DNA from: CAZGOM01 sp964542875
Lineage (GTDB): Bacteria; Planctomycetota; Phycisphaerae; Phycisphaerales; Phycisphaeraceae
Direction: 5' to 3'
Assembly (NCBI GenBank): GCA_964542875.1
Contig: CAZIWA010000088.1
Span: 1 to 22,749 of the forward strand
DNA: 22,749 bases
A program made the translations under genes and the position numbers. Positions 1-7,670 of this stretch are shown here, piece after piece (position 1 is the first letter of the stretch; each line of letters begins with the position of its first letter). Below the pieces are notes generated by a model. That model was not told where the DNA came from. It did not search any database and saw only the letters and a program-made list of their open reading frames with translations.

Positions 1-70
1 CCGCTGCGGTGCGGTAGATGCCGACCGTGGTCGATTCAAGGCCTTGGGATTCTTCAAGAAGCTCTGCCAT
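1..70 (-). CDS. rpsE: 30S ribosomal protein S5, N-terminal fragment (runs off left edge)
   Basis: The reverse strand reads ATG at 68-70 and continues open to the window edge, giving 23 residues beginning MAELLEESQGLES and ending near TTVGIYRT. This agrees with the N-terminus of bacterial S5, where a short acidic lead-in precedes the first RNA-binding segment. S5 sits in the small-subunit body near the mRNA entry and decoding centre. Its position directly after rplR, 39 bases downstream, is the normal spc-operon order (L6-L18-S5), which supports the call more than the short sequence does. The rest of the gene is outside the window. Confidence 0.85.
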   Translation of the reverse strand, partial: MAELLEESQGLESTTVGIYRTAA

Positions 71-109
71 AGTGATTATCTCTGGTTCGTCTATTAATTG
101 GTGTTCTGA

Positions 110-463
110 TTAGAACTTCAGACCGTTTTCCCGTGCGCCGTCGGCCAGGGCCTGGACCCGACCGTGATACTTGTAGCCGTTGCGGTCAAATGCGACCTGC
201 GTAATGCCTGCTGCCACGGCCTTCTTGGCCAGAGCCGCACCAACCGCCTTGGCGCCGTCCTTGTTGCCGCCCGCTTCGACCTTGTCGGCCAGCGAGTTGG
301 CGGCAACGAGGGTTTTGCCCTGGGTGTCGTCGATGATCTGAGCGTAGATGTGCTTGGCGCTCCGGAACACAGTCAGCCGGGGACGGCTGGGGCTGCCAGA
401 GACACGCTTGCGAATGCCGACTTTCCGGCGGGTCCGACGTTGAATGTTGCTTTTGGTCGACAT
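110..463 (-). CDS. rplR: 50S ribosomal protein L18
   Basis: This 117-residue basic protein matches L18, which binds 5S rRNA with L5 in the central protuberance. The basic N-terminal tail (MSTKSNIQRRTRRKVGIR) and the SRPRLTVFRSAKHIYAQIIDD core are typical, and the C-terminus ends GRVQALADGARENGLKF as in the family. An in-frame GTG at 470-472 would add three residues. The AAGAAAAGG Shine-Dalgarno stretch overlaps that GTG but sits eight bases before the ATG at 461-463, so I use the ATG. It lies between rplF (51-base gap) and rpsE in the usual spc order. Confidence 0.96.
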   Translation of the reverse strand: MSTKSNIQRRTRRKVGIRKRVSGSPSRPRLTVFRSAKHIYAQIIDDTQGKTLVAANSLADKVEAGGNKDGAKAVGAALAKKAVAAGITQVAFDRNGYKYHGRVQALADGARENGLKF

Positions 464-514
464 GAATGTCACCTTTTCTTATTGCGTAGTCAGAAGGACG
501 AATGAAACAGCCCA

Positions 515-1063
515 TTAACCGCCGCTGGCGAAAGCCTTGCCCTGCTTGCGGACAATGACTTCGTCTGCGTACTTGATACCCTTGCCGTTGTACGGCTCGG
601 GCTTGCGCTGCTTGCGGATCTCAGCCGCGGTCTGGCCCACCTTCTGCTTATCGGTGCCCGACACCTTGATCTTGTTGGTAACGATGTCCACCTTCACGCC
701 GGCGGGAATCTCGACAATCTTCTTGTCGGCATAACCCACCGTCAGGACAACCTTCGTGCCTTGGACGACAGCCGTCCAACCCACACCGTTGAGCTCCAGG
801 TCGACCGCGTAGCCCGTGGTCACGCCGACGATGAGGTTTTGGATCATCGCACGAGTCGTGCCGTGAAGGGCCTTGGACGGTTTGCTGTCGTCCTTGCGGG
901 TGACAGTGATCGTCTTGGCAGCCGCATCAAACGCCACGGCCACTTCGGACCGGTGCGTGAAGCTGAGCTTGTTCTTCCCGGATTCGACCGAGACAGTGTT
1001 CCCTTGGACCGAGACGTTCACGCCTGCGGGCACGGGGATGGGTTTTTTACCGATACGTGACAT
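515..1063 (-). CDS. rplF: 50S ribosomal protein L6
   Basis: This 182-residue protein starts MSRIGKKPIPVPAGVNV, the classic L6 N-terminus. It carries the two tandem L6 alpha-beta domains (about residues 1-80 and 85-170). The C-terminal motif KVGQTAAEIRKQRKPEPYNG is followed by GKGIKYADEVIVRKQGK, which contacts 23S rRNA near the factor-binding site. An AAGGA ribosome-binding site lies 8-9 bases before the ATG. The 64-base gap to rpsH contains a 10-base palindrome CCGGGCCCGG of unknown meaning. Length and order are normal. Confidence 0.97.
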   Translation of the reverse strand: MSRIGKKPIPVPAGVNVSVQGNTVSVESGKNKLSFTHRSEVAVAFDAAAKTITVTRKDDSKPSKALHGTTRAMIQNLIVGVTTGYAVDLELNGVGWTAVVQGTKVVLTVGYADKKIVEIPAGVKVDIVTNKIKVSGTDKQKVGQTAAEIRKQRKPEPYNGKGIKYADEVIVRKQGKAFASGG

Positions 1064-1127
1064 TGCTAAGTCCTTGGCTTGCCGGGCCCGGTATGGGCAC
1101 GGTCAGGGGTCAAACAGTTTACTCGAT

Positions 1128-1526
1128 TTACTCGACGGTGCACAGCAGCTCGCCGCCGACGTGCTCTTGGCGCGCCTGGCGATCGCTCAGAATGCCCTTG
1201 GGCGTGCTGACGATCGAGATGCCCATGCCCGCCAGAGGACGGGGGAGGTCGGCGTGCTTCGTGTAGAGCCGGCAGCCGGGCTTGCTCTGACGCTTGACCA
1301 CACGGATGAGCTTCTCGCCCTTGGGACCGTATTTGAGGTCAACGCGCAGAACGCCTTGGCGGCCGTCTTCGATTACGGTGTAATCGCTGATGTAGCCCTC
1401 GTCCTTGAGCACCTTGGCAATACCCGTGCAGATCTTGCTGTTACGGATATCGACCTTCGGGGTGCCGTTACGAACGGCGTTACGGATCCGGGTCAGCATG
1501 TCAGCGATGGGGTCGCTAATAGCCAT
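1128..1526 (-). CDS. rpsH: 30S ribosomal protein S8
   Basis: This 132-residue protein begins MAISDPIADMLTRIRNA, the diagnostic S8 start, and ends with the GMGISIVSTPKGILSDRQAR type C-terminal segment that binds the central domain of 16S rRNA. S8 is a primary assembly protein. In enterobacteria it also represses the spc operon by binding its mRNA; nothing visible here shows that this occurs in this organism. It is placed between rpsN and rplF as expected. Confidence 0.97.
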   Translation of the reverse strand: MAISDPIADMLTRIRNAVRNGTPKVDIRNSKICTGIAKVLKDEGYISDYTVIEDGRQGVLRVDLKYGPKGEKLIRVVKRQSKPGCRLYTKHADLPRPLAGMGISIVSTPKGILSDRQARQEHVGGELLCTVE

Positions 1527-1585
1527 GAATTCAACTCCAATTTCCCAATATCTACTTAAGTCAGTTCAGAGCCTATCGACACCAA

Positions 1586-1855
1586 TTACCACGAGGATTT
1601 GCGCATCCCGGGGATTTTGCCGGCAAGAGCCAGCTCGCGAAGCTTAAGCCTGGACAGCTTGAACTTCTTGTATACCGCCCGGCTGCGGCCGGTCAGCTCA
1701 CACAGGTTACGAAGACGAGTCCGGCTTGAGTTCCGGGGAAGCTTCGCCAACCCGGCCCAGTCGCCCGCAGCCTTCAGCGTTTTGCGCTGTTCAGCGTACT
1801 TGACGATCAAACCTTTGATGCGCTTCATCTTTTCAAGAGTGGACTTGGTTGCCAT
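1586..1855 (-). CDS. rpsN: 30S ribosomal protein S14, zinc-independent type
   Basis: This 89-residue protein has the S14 signature NSSRTRLRNLCELTGRSRAV and the C-terminal RLKLRELALAGKIPGMRKSSW. It lacks the CxxC...CxxC zinc ligands of the roughly 61-residue zinc-binding S14, having only one cysteine, so it belongs to the zinc-independent class. It is somewhat shorter than the 101-residue E. coli protein. S14 assembles late in the 30S head. It sits between rplE and rpsH, the usual spc position, so no second zinc-type copy need be assumed. Confidence 0.96.
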   Translation of the reverse strand: MATKSTLEKMKRIKGLIVKYAEQRKTLKAAGDWAGLAKLPRNSSRTRLRNLCELTGRSRAVYKKFKLSRLKLRELALAGKIPGMRKSSW

Positions 1856-1897
1856 TTATCAGACTCCGATCAGTGTTCTGTAAACGCTCAGTGCGTT

Positions 1898-2488
1898 TTA
1901 GTTGCTCTTTTTGCCTTGCTTTTCTTCGGGCTTGGCAAAGGGGAAGCCAAGCTCTTGAAGGGCATAACGGGTACGCTCGTCGGTGCTGTTCGAAAACACC
2001 AGGGTAATGTGCATGCCGTGGGTGAACTGCGCATCGGCCATGTTGATTTCAGGGAAGATACCCTGCTCGTTCACGCCGAAGGAGTAGTTGCCATGCCCGT
2101 CGAAGCTCTTGGTGCTCAGCCCGCGGAAATCCTTGATCCGGGGGATCGCCAGGCTGATGAGCCTGTCCAGGAATTCCCACATGCGCTGGCCGCGAAGGGT
2201 CACCATCGAGCCGATCTCATAATTCTCACGGAGCTTGAAGTTCGAAACCGCCTTCTTGCTCTTGAGCATGATCGACTTCTGGCCGGAGATCGCCGCGAGG
2301 TCCGCGATGACTTGTTCCTTGGCCTTCAGGTTGAGCTTGCTGCCTTCCAGCGACTTGCCCAAACCGACATTGATGATGATCTTCCGAAGCCTGGGGAGCG
2401 CCATCGGGTTCTGAACGCCGAACTGGGCTTTGACTTTGCCAGCCACTTCGGTGTTGTACTTGGTTTTGAGGCGAGTTGTTTCGCTCAT
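1898..2488 (-). CDS. rplE: 50S ribosomal protein L5
   Basis: This 196-residue protein matches L5, which binds 5S rRNA and contacts P-site tRNA in the central protuberance. Typical segments are NPMALPRLRKIIINVGLG near residue 27, the GQKSIMLKSKKAVSNFKLR stretch, the DFRGLSTKSFDGHGNYSFG motif, and a terminal ALQELGFPF. The last 12 or so residues (KPEEKQGKKSN) are a short charged extension beyond the common 179-residue core. It lies between rplX and rpsN. Confidence 0.97.
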   Translation of the reverse strand: MSETTRLKTKYNTEVAGKVKAQFGVQNPMALPRLRKIIINVGLGKSLEGSKLNLKAKEQVIADLAAISGQKSIMLKSKKAVSNFKLRENYEIGSMVTLRGQRMWEFLDRLISLAIPRIKDFRGLSTKSFDGHGNYSFGVNEQGIFPEINMADAQFTHGMHITLVFSNSTDERTRYALQELGFPFAKPEEKQGKKSN

Positions 2489-2532
2489 GGCCTTTACCTG
2501 CTAACTCTCTGGTAGTTCAACCGTTCTTTAAC

Positions 2533-2868
2533 TTACCGCGCCTTGACGAGCGCTTCACCGATCTGAGTCCCGGCCTTGTTGGCCGCAACACGGATCTTGC
2601 TGCCGTCAGCCTGGGTCTTGAAACGAACCCGGACCGGCTTGCCGTCCACGACGGGCGACACATTGGACATGTGAATGGGGGCTTCTTTCTGGATGATCGT
2701 GCCCTGCTGCCGGTTGGGACCAGGCTTCAGGTGCTTCTTCACGAGGTTCAAACCCTCGATGATCACCTTGTTCTCCTTGGGGAGAACTTTGGCAACCTTG
2801 CCCTGCTTGCCCTTCTCCTTGCCGGCGGTGACGATCACGGTGTCATTTTTTCTGATGTGCTGTGGCAT
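2533..2868 (-). CDS. rplX: 50S ribosomal protein L24
   Basis: This 111-residue protein has an N-terminal KOW-type fold segment (KNDTVIVTAGKEKGKQGKV, residues 6-24), followed by the family motif VIIEGLNLVKKH and the IQKEAPIHMSNV segment. L24 is an assembly initiator that binds 23S rRNA near the peptide exit tunnel. Length is normal for the family. The gene lies between rplN and rplE, with gaps of 55 and 44 bases. Confidence 0.97.
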   Translation of the reverse strand: MPQHIRKNDTVIVTAGKEKGKQGKVAKVLPKENKVIIEGLNLVKKHLKPGPNRQQGTIIQKEAPIHMSNVSPVVDGKPVRVRFKTQADGSKIRVAANKAGTQIGEALVKAR

Positions 2869-2923
2869 TGCTTTTCTCGTGCTTACTAGCTTAGGGGCCT
2901 TTAGGGCCTCAGTTCAAACCCTG

Positions 2924-3310
2924 TTAGACCACTTCCGAAGCCAGGGAGACGATCTTCATGAAGTTCTTTTCGCGAAGCTCACGGGCCACTGCTCCGAAGA
3001 TGCGGGTGCCCTTGGGGTTGCCTTCGTCGTCGATGAGCACCACCGCGCTGCGATCAAACCGGACGGTGCTGCCGTCGGAACGCTTGATCGGGTAAGCGGT
3101 GCGCACCACCACGGCTTTGTGGATCGTGCCGGACTTCAGGTCGCCGCCGGGCAGCGCCTTCTTGATCGTGACGATGACCTTGTCGCCCACACCAGCGGTG
3201 CGCCGGGTGAACTTGCCCGAGCCCGTGGTCGGACCCGACACATGGAACACCATGGCGATCTTCGCTCCGGTGTTGTCTGCCACATCTACGCGTGATTCAT
3301 TTTGGATCAT
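2924..3310 (-). CDS. rplN: 50S ribosomal protein L14
   Basis: This 128-residue protein begins MIQNESRVDVADNTGAK and ends RELREKNFMKIVSLASEVV, both diagnostic of L14, which lies at the subunit interface beside L19. Most bacterial L14 proteins are 122 residues. The extra length falls in a loop near residues 26-37 (GPTTGSGKFTRR), where the usual sequence is a shorter GGSGRRY-like turn. The rest aligns without gaps by eye. It lies between rpsQ and rplX as expected. Confidence 0.97.
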   Translation of the reverse strand: MIQNESRVDVADNTGAKIAMVFHVSGPTTGSGKFTRRTAGVGDKVIVTIKKALPGGDLKSGTIHKAVVVRTAYPIKRSDGSTVRFDRSAVVLIDDEGNPKGTRIFGAVARELREKNFMKIVSLASEVV

Positions 3311-3367
3311 GACGACTACCTGCTTCTATACTTGAGGTCTGAGCTCTTAAACCCTTTCGGGGGTCGC

Positions 3368-3676
3368 TCAGGCTTCGGTGCGATGCTCAATGGCGCCCTT
3401 AGCGGCTTCCACAACACGGACCAGGCGCCAGCTCTTGGTCTTGCTGATGGGACGGCAGTGCGCGATCTCGACCCGGTCACCGGTCTTGGAGGTGTTACCC
3501 TCGTCGTGCACATGGAACTTGGAGCTGCGCTTCAAGTACTTGCCGTACTTGGGGTGCCGGACCTGGTAGTCCACCACGACCGTACGGGTCTTGCTGCGCT
3601 TGTCGCTGGAGACAAAGCCGATGAGGGTGCCGGTCAGGGCGCGGGTGCTTGTCTTGTTTTCTTCGGTGGTGCTCAT
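3368..3676 (-). CDS. rpsQ: 30S ribosomal protein S17
   Basis: This 102-residue protein carries the S17 OB-fold core: TGTLIGFVSSDKRSKTRTVVV, the HPKYGKYLKRSSKFHVHDE strand region, and the GDRVEIAHCRPISKTKSWRLVRVV motif. It has a short polar N-terminal lead (MSTTEENKTSTRA) and about ten extra C-terminal residues beyond the 84-residue E. coli form. S17 is a primary 16S-binding protein in the 30S body. Its ATG lies only three bases after the rpmC stop, which suggests translational coupling. Confidence 0.96.
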   Translation of the reverse strand: MSTTEENKTSTRALTGTLIGFVSSDKRSKTRTVVVDYQVRHPKYGKYLKRSSKFHVHDEGNTSKTGDRVEIAHCRPISKTKSWRLVRVVEAAKGAIEHRTEA

Positions 3677-3679
3677 GGA

Positions 3680-3883
3680 TTACTTTCCAGCGTTTTGGCT
3701 CTTGCGCTTGTTGCTTTCGGTCAGGACGCGCGCCAGGTCTTTACGGACTTGGCGAGGCTGCCGGGGATTGTCCAGCTTCTCAGTCACTGCCTTGACTCCC
3801 AGGTCGTAGACCTCTCTACGGAGTTCGGCAGACTTCGACTTAAGCTCTTGCGTCGACAGATTAGTGATTTCTTTGGCCTTCAT
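3680..3883 (-). CDS. rpmC: 50S ribosomal protein L29
   Basis: This 67-residue, mostly helical protein begins MKAKEITNLSTQELKSKSAELRR and contains the family RQVRKDLARVLT segment near residue 44. L29 forms a two-helix hairpin next to the polypeptide exit tunnel and takes part in docking SRP and trigger factor. It lies 19 bases after rplP and three bases before rpsQ, the standard L16-L29-S17 cluster. Confidence 0.96.
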   Translation of the reverse strand: MKAKEITNLSTQELKSKSAELRREVYDLGVKAVTEKLDNPRQPRQVRKDLARVLTESNKRKSQNAGK

Positions 3884-3902
3884 GGCTTATCCGGTTCTTT
3901 CG

Positions 3903-4319
3903 TTAGACCTTGCGCCGGACAACGAACCGGCAGCGGAAAGGCATCTTGTGGGCTACGCGCAGAAGTGCCTGCTTGGCCACTTCCGAAGGAACGCCTGCGA
4001 TCTCAAACAAGATCGTGCCAGGCTTGACGACCGCTGCCCAGAACTCAGGTTCCGCCTTACCGGTACCCATTCGGGTTTCCAGCGGCTTCTTGCTGATGGG
4101 CTTGTCCGGGAACACCCGGACATAGATCTTGCCTTCGCGGCGAAGGAAGTGGGTCGCTGCGACACGGCCGGCTTCGATGACACGGGCGGGGAGCCACCCG
4201 GACTCAAGGCACTGGAGGCCGAACTCGCCGTACGCAACATAGTTGCCACGGCTTGCAACGCCCTTCACGCGACCGCGCTGCTGCTTCCTGAACTTAACTC
4301 GTTTTGGCATCAACGGCAT
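3903..4319 (-). CDS. rplP: 50S ribosomal protein L16
   Basis: This 138-residue protein has the L16 N-terminus MPKRVKFRKQQRGR, the VAYGEFGLQCLESGW segment, the PLETRMGTGKAEPEFW loop that reaches the peptidyl-transferase region, and the terminal helix VAKQALLRVAHKMPF. A second possible start (ATG at 4308-4310) would remove only MPL. A GAGAG element seven bases before the first ATG favours the longer form. It lies between rpsC (48-base gap) and rpmC. Confidence 0.97.
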   Translation of the reverse strand: MPLMPKRVKFRKQQRGRVKGVASRGNYVAYGEFGLQCLESGWLPARVIEAGRVAATHFLRREGKIYVRVFPDKPISKKPLETRMGTGKAEPEFWAAVVKPGTILFEIAGVPSEVAKQALLRVAHKMPFRCRFVVRRKV

Positions 4320-4367
4320 GCGAAACTCTCAATCAAAGGTGTGCTGTATAGACCGGAGACACTTTCC

Positions 4368-5072
4368 TTAGCGACGGCCACGGGCCCGGGGGCGCGCGCC
4401 TGCTGCGTTGGATTCAAGCTCCGATTCCTTCACTTCGTTGTACATGCCCTTGTAGACCCACACCTTGACGCCAATGACGCCGTATGTGGTGAACGACTGG
4501 GCGAAACCGTAGTCGATGTTGGCTTGCAGGGTCTGGAGCGGAATCGAGCCCAAACGGAGCTCTTCGGTCCGGCTCATCTCATGCCCGCCCAAACGGCCGG
4601 ACATCGAGATCTTCACACCCTTGGCGCCCGCGGCCATGCCCGCATCCGCCTTCATCTTCATCACGCGGCGGAAGCTCGCGCGCTTGGCCAGCTGCTCGGC
4701 GATCCCTTCCGCCACCAGCTGCGCTTCGATGTCGGGCTGGCCGACTTCGATGCAGTTGATGGAGACGTTACGCCCGGTCAGCTCTTGCAGGTCCTGCGTC
4801 AGCCGGTCGATGTCGGCGCCCTTGGGCCCGATCACCACACCCGGACGTGCAGTACGGATAATGACCTTCAGTTCTTCACGAGTGCGCTCGATGTGCACGT
4901 CGCTCACCATGGCAAACGGGGGCTTGCGGTTGAGCTTCTTGTCGATGAAGTCCCGGATCTTCTGATCTTCGATCAGGAGTTCGCCGTACAGGGCCTTAGG
5001 GGCATACCAGCGGCTCTTGTGAGCTTCGGTGATCCCGACCCGAAAACCAAATGGATGAACTTTCTGTCCCAT
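4368..5072 (-). CDS. rpsC: 30S ribosomal protein S3
   Basis: This 234-residue protein begins MGQKVHPFGFRVGITEAHKS, the standard S3 start. The KH domain carries the GxxG loop as GPKG in VVIGPKGADIDRL (about residues 79-91). The C-terminal S3 domain includes RLGGHEMSRTEELRLGSIPL and ends in a basic Arg-rich tail. S3 forms part of the mRNA entry channel and helicase region. It is nine bases after rplV, close enough for coupled translation. Confidence 0.97.
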   Translation of the reverse strand: MGQKVHPFGFRVGITEAHKSRWYAPKALYGELLIEDQKIRDFIDKKLNRKPPFAMVSDVHIERTREELKVIIRTARPGVVIGPKGADIDRLTQDLQELTGRNVSINCIEVGQPDIEAQLVAEGIAEQLAKRASFRRVMKMKADAGMAAGAKGVKISMSGRLGGHEMSRTEELRLGSIPLQTLQANIDYGFAQSFTTYGVIGVKVWVYKGMYNEVKESELESNAAGARPRARGRR

Positions 5073-5081
5073 GAGTATTCC

Positions 5082-5426
5082 TTACGCTTTCACGCTCTTG
5101 GCTTCGTCGAGGCCGACGGTGATGTGGCTGGTGCGCTTCAAGATCTGGTGCGCCCGGCCGCGGTCCTTGGGCTGGAACCTCTTCATCGTCGGGCCCGAGT
5201 CCACCCGGGCATCGACTACGACGAGGTTACGGACGTCTGCTTCCTTCGCATCGGCATTGGCCTTCGCAGCCAGCAAAGCCTTGCGAATGAACACCGCAGC
5301 GCGCTTCTTCGAAAGGGTCATCAGGGTGACCGCTTCGTCGATCCGCTTGCCACGGATCAGGTCAACGACAGGCTTGACCTTCTTGGGGCTGATCCGGGCC
5401 CGCTTTAATACGTTTGTGTATGCCAT
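5082..5426 (-). CDS. rplV: 50S ribosomal protein L22
   Basis: This 114-residue protein shows the L22 features: the N-terminal ARISPKKVKPVVDLIRGK, a central helix KRAAVFIRKALLAAKANAD, and the beta-hairpin arm VDSGPTMKRFQPKDRGRAHQ (residues 75-94). That arm lines the exit tunnel, where macrolide-resistance mutations occur in other bacteria. The C-terminus ITVGLDEAK matches the family's HITV end. It lies between rpsS and rpsC. Confidence 0.97.
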   Translation of the reverse strand: MAYTNVLKRARISPKKVKPVVDLIRGKRIDEAVTLMTLSKKRAAVFIRKALLAAKANADAKEADVRNLVVVDARVDSGPTMKRFQPKDRGRAHQILKRTSHITVGLDEAKSVKA

Positions 5427-5470
5427 GACTCTTGACTCCTAAACGGCACTTAGCCGTCTCTCACTTTAGA

Positions 5471-5761
5471 TTAGACCGCACCCGTGGAGCGCTGCGCCTT
5501 GGTGCCGGTGGTGTGCCCGCGGAAGGTACGTGTCGGGCTGAATTCGCCCAGTTTGTGCCCGACCATGTCTTCGGTGATGTACACCGTGTTGAAGATCCGG
5601 CCGTTGTGCACGGCGAATGTGATCCCGACGAACTCGGGCACCACAGTGCAGGCCCGGGCCCAGGTCTTGATCGGCTCGCGCCGGTTGGTGGCCTTGTGCA
5701 CTTCCACCTTGCGGAAGAGCCTTTCGTCGACGTTCGGGCCTTTTTTCAGTGAGCGTGGCAT
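5471..5761 (-). CDS. rpsS: 30S ribosomal protein S19
   Basis: This 96-residue protein starts MPRSLKKGPNVDERLFRKV and contains the family motifs IKTWARACTVVPEFVGITFA, VYITEDMVGHKLGEFSPTRT and FRGHTTG. S19 pairs with S13 in the 30S head and contacts the A-site tRNA region. Length is normal. It lies between rplB (60-base gap) and rplV (44-base gap) in standard S10-operon order. Confidence 0.97.
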   Translation of the reverse strand: MPRSLKKGPNVDERLFRKVEVHKATNRREPIKTWARACTVVPEFVGITFAVHNGRIFNTVYITEDMVGHKLGEFSPTRTFRGHTTGTKAQRSTGAV

Positions 5762-5821
5762 GCTTGATCCTTCGCGTTGCTACAAACTTAGACACACATT
5801 TACGGGGGAATCGGTCTTGGT

Positions 5822-6676
5822 TTACAGAACCAGCTGACCGTACCGCTTGCTGAAGCGGCGGCGGATGATCCGCTTGTTCGATGCCTTGTCCGGCTTACGG
5901 GTCTTGCCACCCTTGGCCAGGACACCGGTGGGCGAGGACGGAGGACGGTTACCCTTGCTGCGGCCCGAACCACCACCCATCGGGTGGCATTCGTGGGTCA
6001 TCGCCATACCGCGGACGGTGGGGCGAACACCCTTGTGCCGGTTACGGCCGGCCTTGCCGAGCTTCACGTTCTGGTGATCGCTGTTGCCCACCTGGCCGAT
6101 GGTGGCCAGACATTCAACAGAAACCTGCCGAATTTCGCCGGAAGGGAACACGAGGGTTGCCCAGCCGGCTTCTTTGTTGGTCAGGCGAGCATAGGTGCCG
6201 GCGGACCGGCAAAGCTTGCCACCCTGCCCGGCGATCAGTTCCACGCAGTGGACGTTGAGGCCGGAGGGGATGAACTTCAGCGGCATGCTGTTGCCGGCCT
6301 TGGGCTCGGCAGCTTTCTTGCTGCTGATGATCTTATCGTTGTCAGTCAGGCCCACGGGGGCGATGATGTAGCGCACTTCGCCGTCGGCATACTTCACCAG
6401 GGCGATGTTGGAAGAACGGTTGGGGTCGTATTCGACGCCGACAACGGTCCCTTCCACTTCAAACTTGTTGCGCTTGAAGTCGATCACACGGTAGGCCTGC
6501 TTGGCGCCGCCGCCGATGTGCCGCTGGGTGATCACGCCGTGGTTGTTGCGCCCGCCGGTCTTGGGCTTGGGCTGCAGGAGTGACTTCTGGGGGCTGTGCT
6601 TGGTCACTTCGGTGTGCATGTTCACCGAGGCGTTGCGCCGGCCGGCCGAGGTTTTCTTGTAGATGCGAATCGTCAT
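5822..6676 (-). CDS. rplB: 50S ribosomal protein L2
   Basis: This 284-residue protein matches L2, a primary 23S binder required for peptidyl-transferase activity. Seen here are the GGRNNHGVITQRHIGGGAKQ N-terminal segment, the RSAGTYARLTNKEAGWATL region, and the C-terminal TVRGMAMTHECHPMGGGSG motif. That motif holds the conserved His before Pro thought to be functionally important in E. coli. The second histidine of the common HPHGGG form is methionine, a variant I believe other phyla also have. The tail FSKRYGQLVL is slightly longer than usual. Confidence 0.97.
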   Translation of the reverse strand: MTIRIYKKTSAGRRNASVNMHTEVTKHSPQKSLLQPKPKTGGRNNHGVITQRHIGGGAKQAYRVIDFKRNKFEVEGTVVGVEYDPNRSSNIALVKYADGEVRYIIAPVGLTDNDKIISSKKAAEPKAGNSMPLKFIPSGLNVHCVELIAGQGGKLCRSAGTYARLTNKEAGWATLVFPSGEIRQVSVECLATIGQVGNSDHQNVKLGKAGRNRHKGVRPTVRGMAMTHECHPMGGGSGRSKGNRPPSSPTGVLAKGGKTRKPDKASNKRIIRRRFSKRYGQLVL

Positions 6677-6732
6677 GACGTTTTCCTAATTTCTTGCTGC
6701 TCGTTTACACAGTGCTTATGGGGCGCCGGGTT

Positions 6733-7011
6733 TTAGAACAGGTCGATCTTGTCCTCGGGGTGCAGGCTGACGATGGCTTTCTTCCAGTTGGTCTCTTTGC
6801 TGTCGCCGAACTTGGTCTTGTAGCTCTCGCCCTTACGGACTTGAGTGCGAACCTTGACGACGCGGACCTTGTAGAGCTCAGCAATGGCGTTCTTGATGTC
6901 TTCCTTCTTCGCCTTGATGTCGACGATGAAGGTGTACCGGCCTTTGCCTTCGGTTTCCCAGTTGCTCTTTTCCGTGATGAACGGACGCTTGATGACTTGA
7001 GTGGCTAACAT
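6733..7011 (-). CDS. rplW: 50S ribosomal protein L23
   Basis: This 92-residue protein starts MLATQVIKRPFITEKSNWE, the L23 signature (KxPxxTEKS), and continues with RYTFIVDIKAKKEDIKNAI and the VVKVRTQVRKG strand. L23 sits at the tunnel exit and docks SRP and trigger factor. Longer in-frame starts exist upstream but lie inside the rplD coding region. The chosen ATG is two bases after the rplD stop, and a GAGG inside the last rplD codons sits ten bases before it, so coupled translation is likely. Confidence 0.97.
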   Translation of the reverse strand: MLATQVIKRPFITEKSNWETEGKGRYTFIVDIKAKKEDIKNAIAELYKVRVVKVRTQVRKGESYKTKFGDSKETNWKKAIVSLHPEDKIDLF

Positions 7012-7013
7012 GT

Positions 7014-7670
7014 TTACTTGGCCTCTTTCGCCGCACCGGCGGCCTTGGCGGTAGCACGTTGAATCCAACCAGCCAGCGCCGACTTCTCAGCCAGGAAGAA
7101 CCGGTGGTTCAGGAGATCAAAAACATTGATTTGATCGATCAGCGTCAGGGAGACCTGGTCCAGGTTCTTGGCTGATTTCGCTTCGTTGGTCCGGGTGTCG
7201 CCGAGGGCAACAAGCACCGAACGATCGATCTTGAGGGTTTCGAGAAGTGTTGCGAATTCTTTCGTGCTGGGCTTCGTGAAGCTCAGCGCATCGATCAACT
7301 TGATTTCGTTGTCGACGGCTTTGGCCAAAAGCGCGTTACGGTTCGCCAGCCGGCGCATCGTATCGGGCATGTCTTGGCGGAAGGACCGGGGCTTCTTGGA
7401 GTGCCCGCGACCGCCACCCTTCATGATGTTGGTCCGGATCGCGCCGCGACGGGCATTACCGGTGTGCTTCTGCTTGTAAAGCTTTTTGGTCGAACCTTCG
7501 ATCTCACCACGGCCCTTGGTCTTGGAGGTGCCCAGACGCGCATTGGCGTGGTAGCGAACGTAGGCTTGTTTCAGGAGACCGGGGCGAACTTCGCCACCGA
7601 GGAGATCGGCGTCCACTTTCAGGACATCGACCTGTTCTCCTTTGAGGTTGTATACGGGGATTTCAATCAT
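7014..7670 (-). CDS. rplD: 50S ribosomal protein L4
   Basis: This 218-residue protein matches L4: the N-terminal IPVYNLKGEQVDVLKVD, the extended tunnel loop (about residues 45-90) with KTKGRGEIEGSTKKLYKQK and GNARRGAIR, then a globular C-terminal domain with the LNHRFFLAEKSAL end. The frame stays open for 39 codons further upstream. The ATG at 7668-7670 matches the family N-terminus and has AGGTGG six bases before it, so I use it. In gammaproteobacteria L4 represses its own operon by binding the S10 leader. Whether this homologue does so is unknown, but a structured 153-base spacer precedes it. Confidence 0.96.
   Translation of the reverse strand: MIEIPVYNLKGEQVDVLKVDADLLGGEVRPGLLKQAYVRYHANARLGTSKTKGRGEIEGSTKKLYKQKHTGNARRGAIRTNIMKGGGRGHSKKPRSFRQDMPDTMRRLANRNALLAKAVDNEIKLIDALSFTKPSTKEFATLLETLKIDRSVLVALGDTRTNEAKSAKNLDQVSLTLIDQINVFDLLNHRFFLAEKSALAGWIQRATAKAAGAAKEAK

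Noticed and set aside
3864..5408. A 514-codon open frame on the + strand
   Set aside because: It runs antisense through rplP, rpsC and rplV, whose products are unmistakable; it is a by-product of GC-rich codon use.
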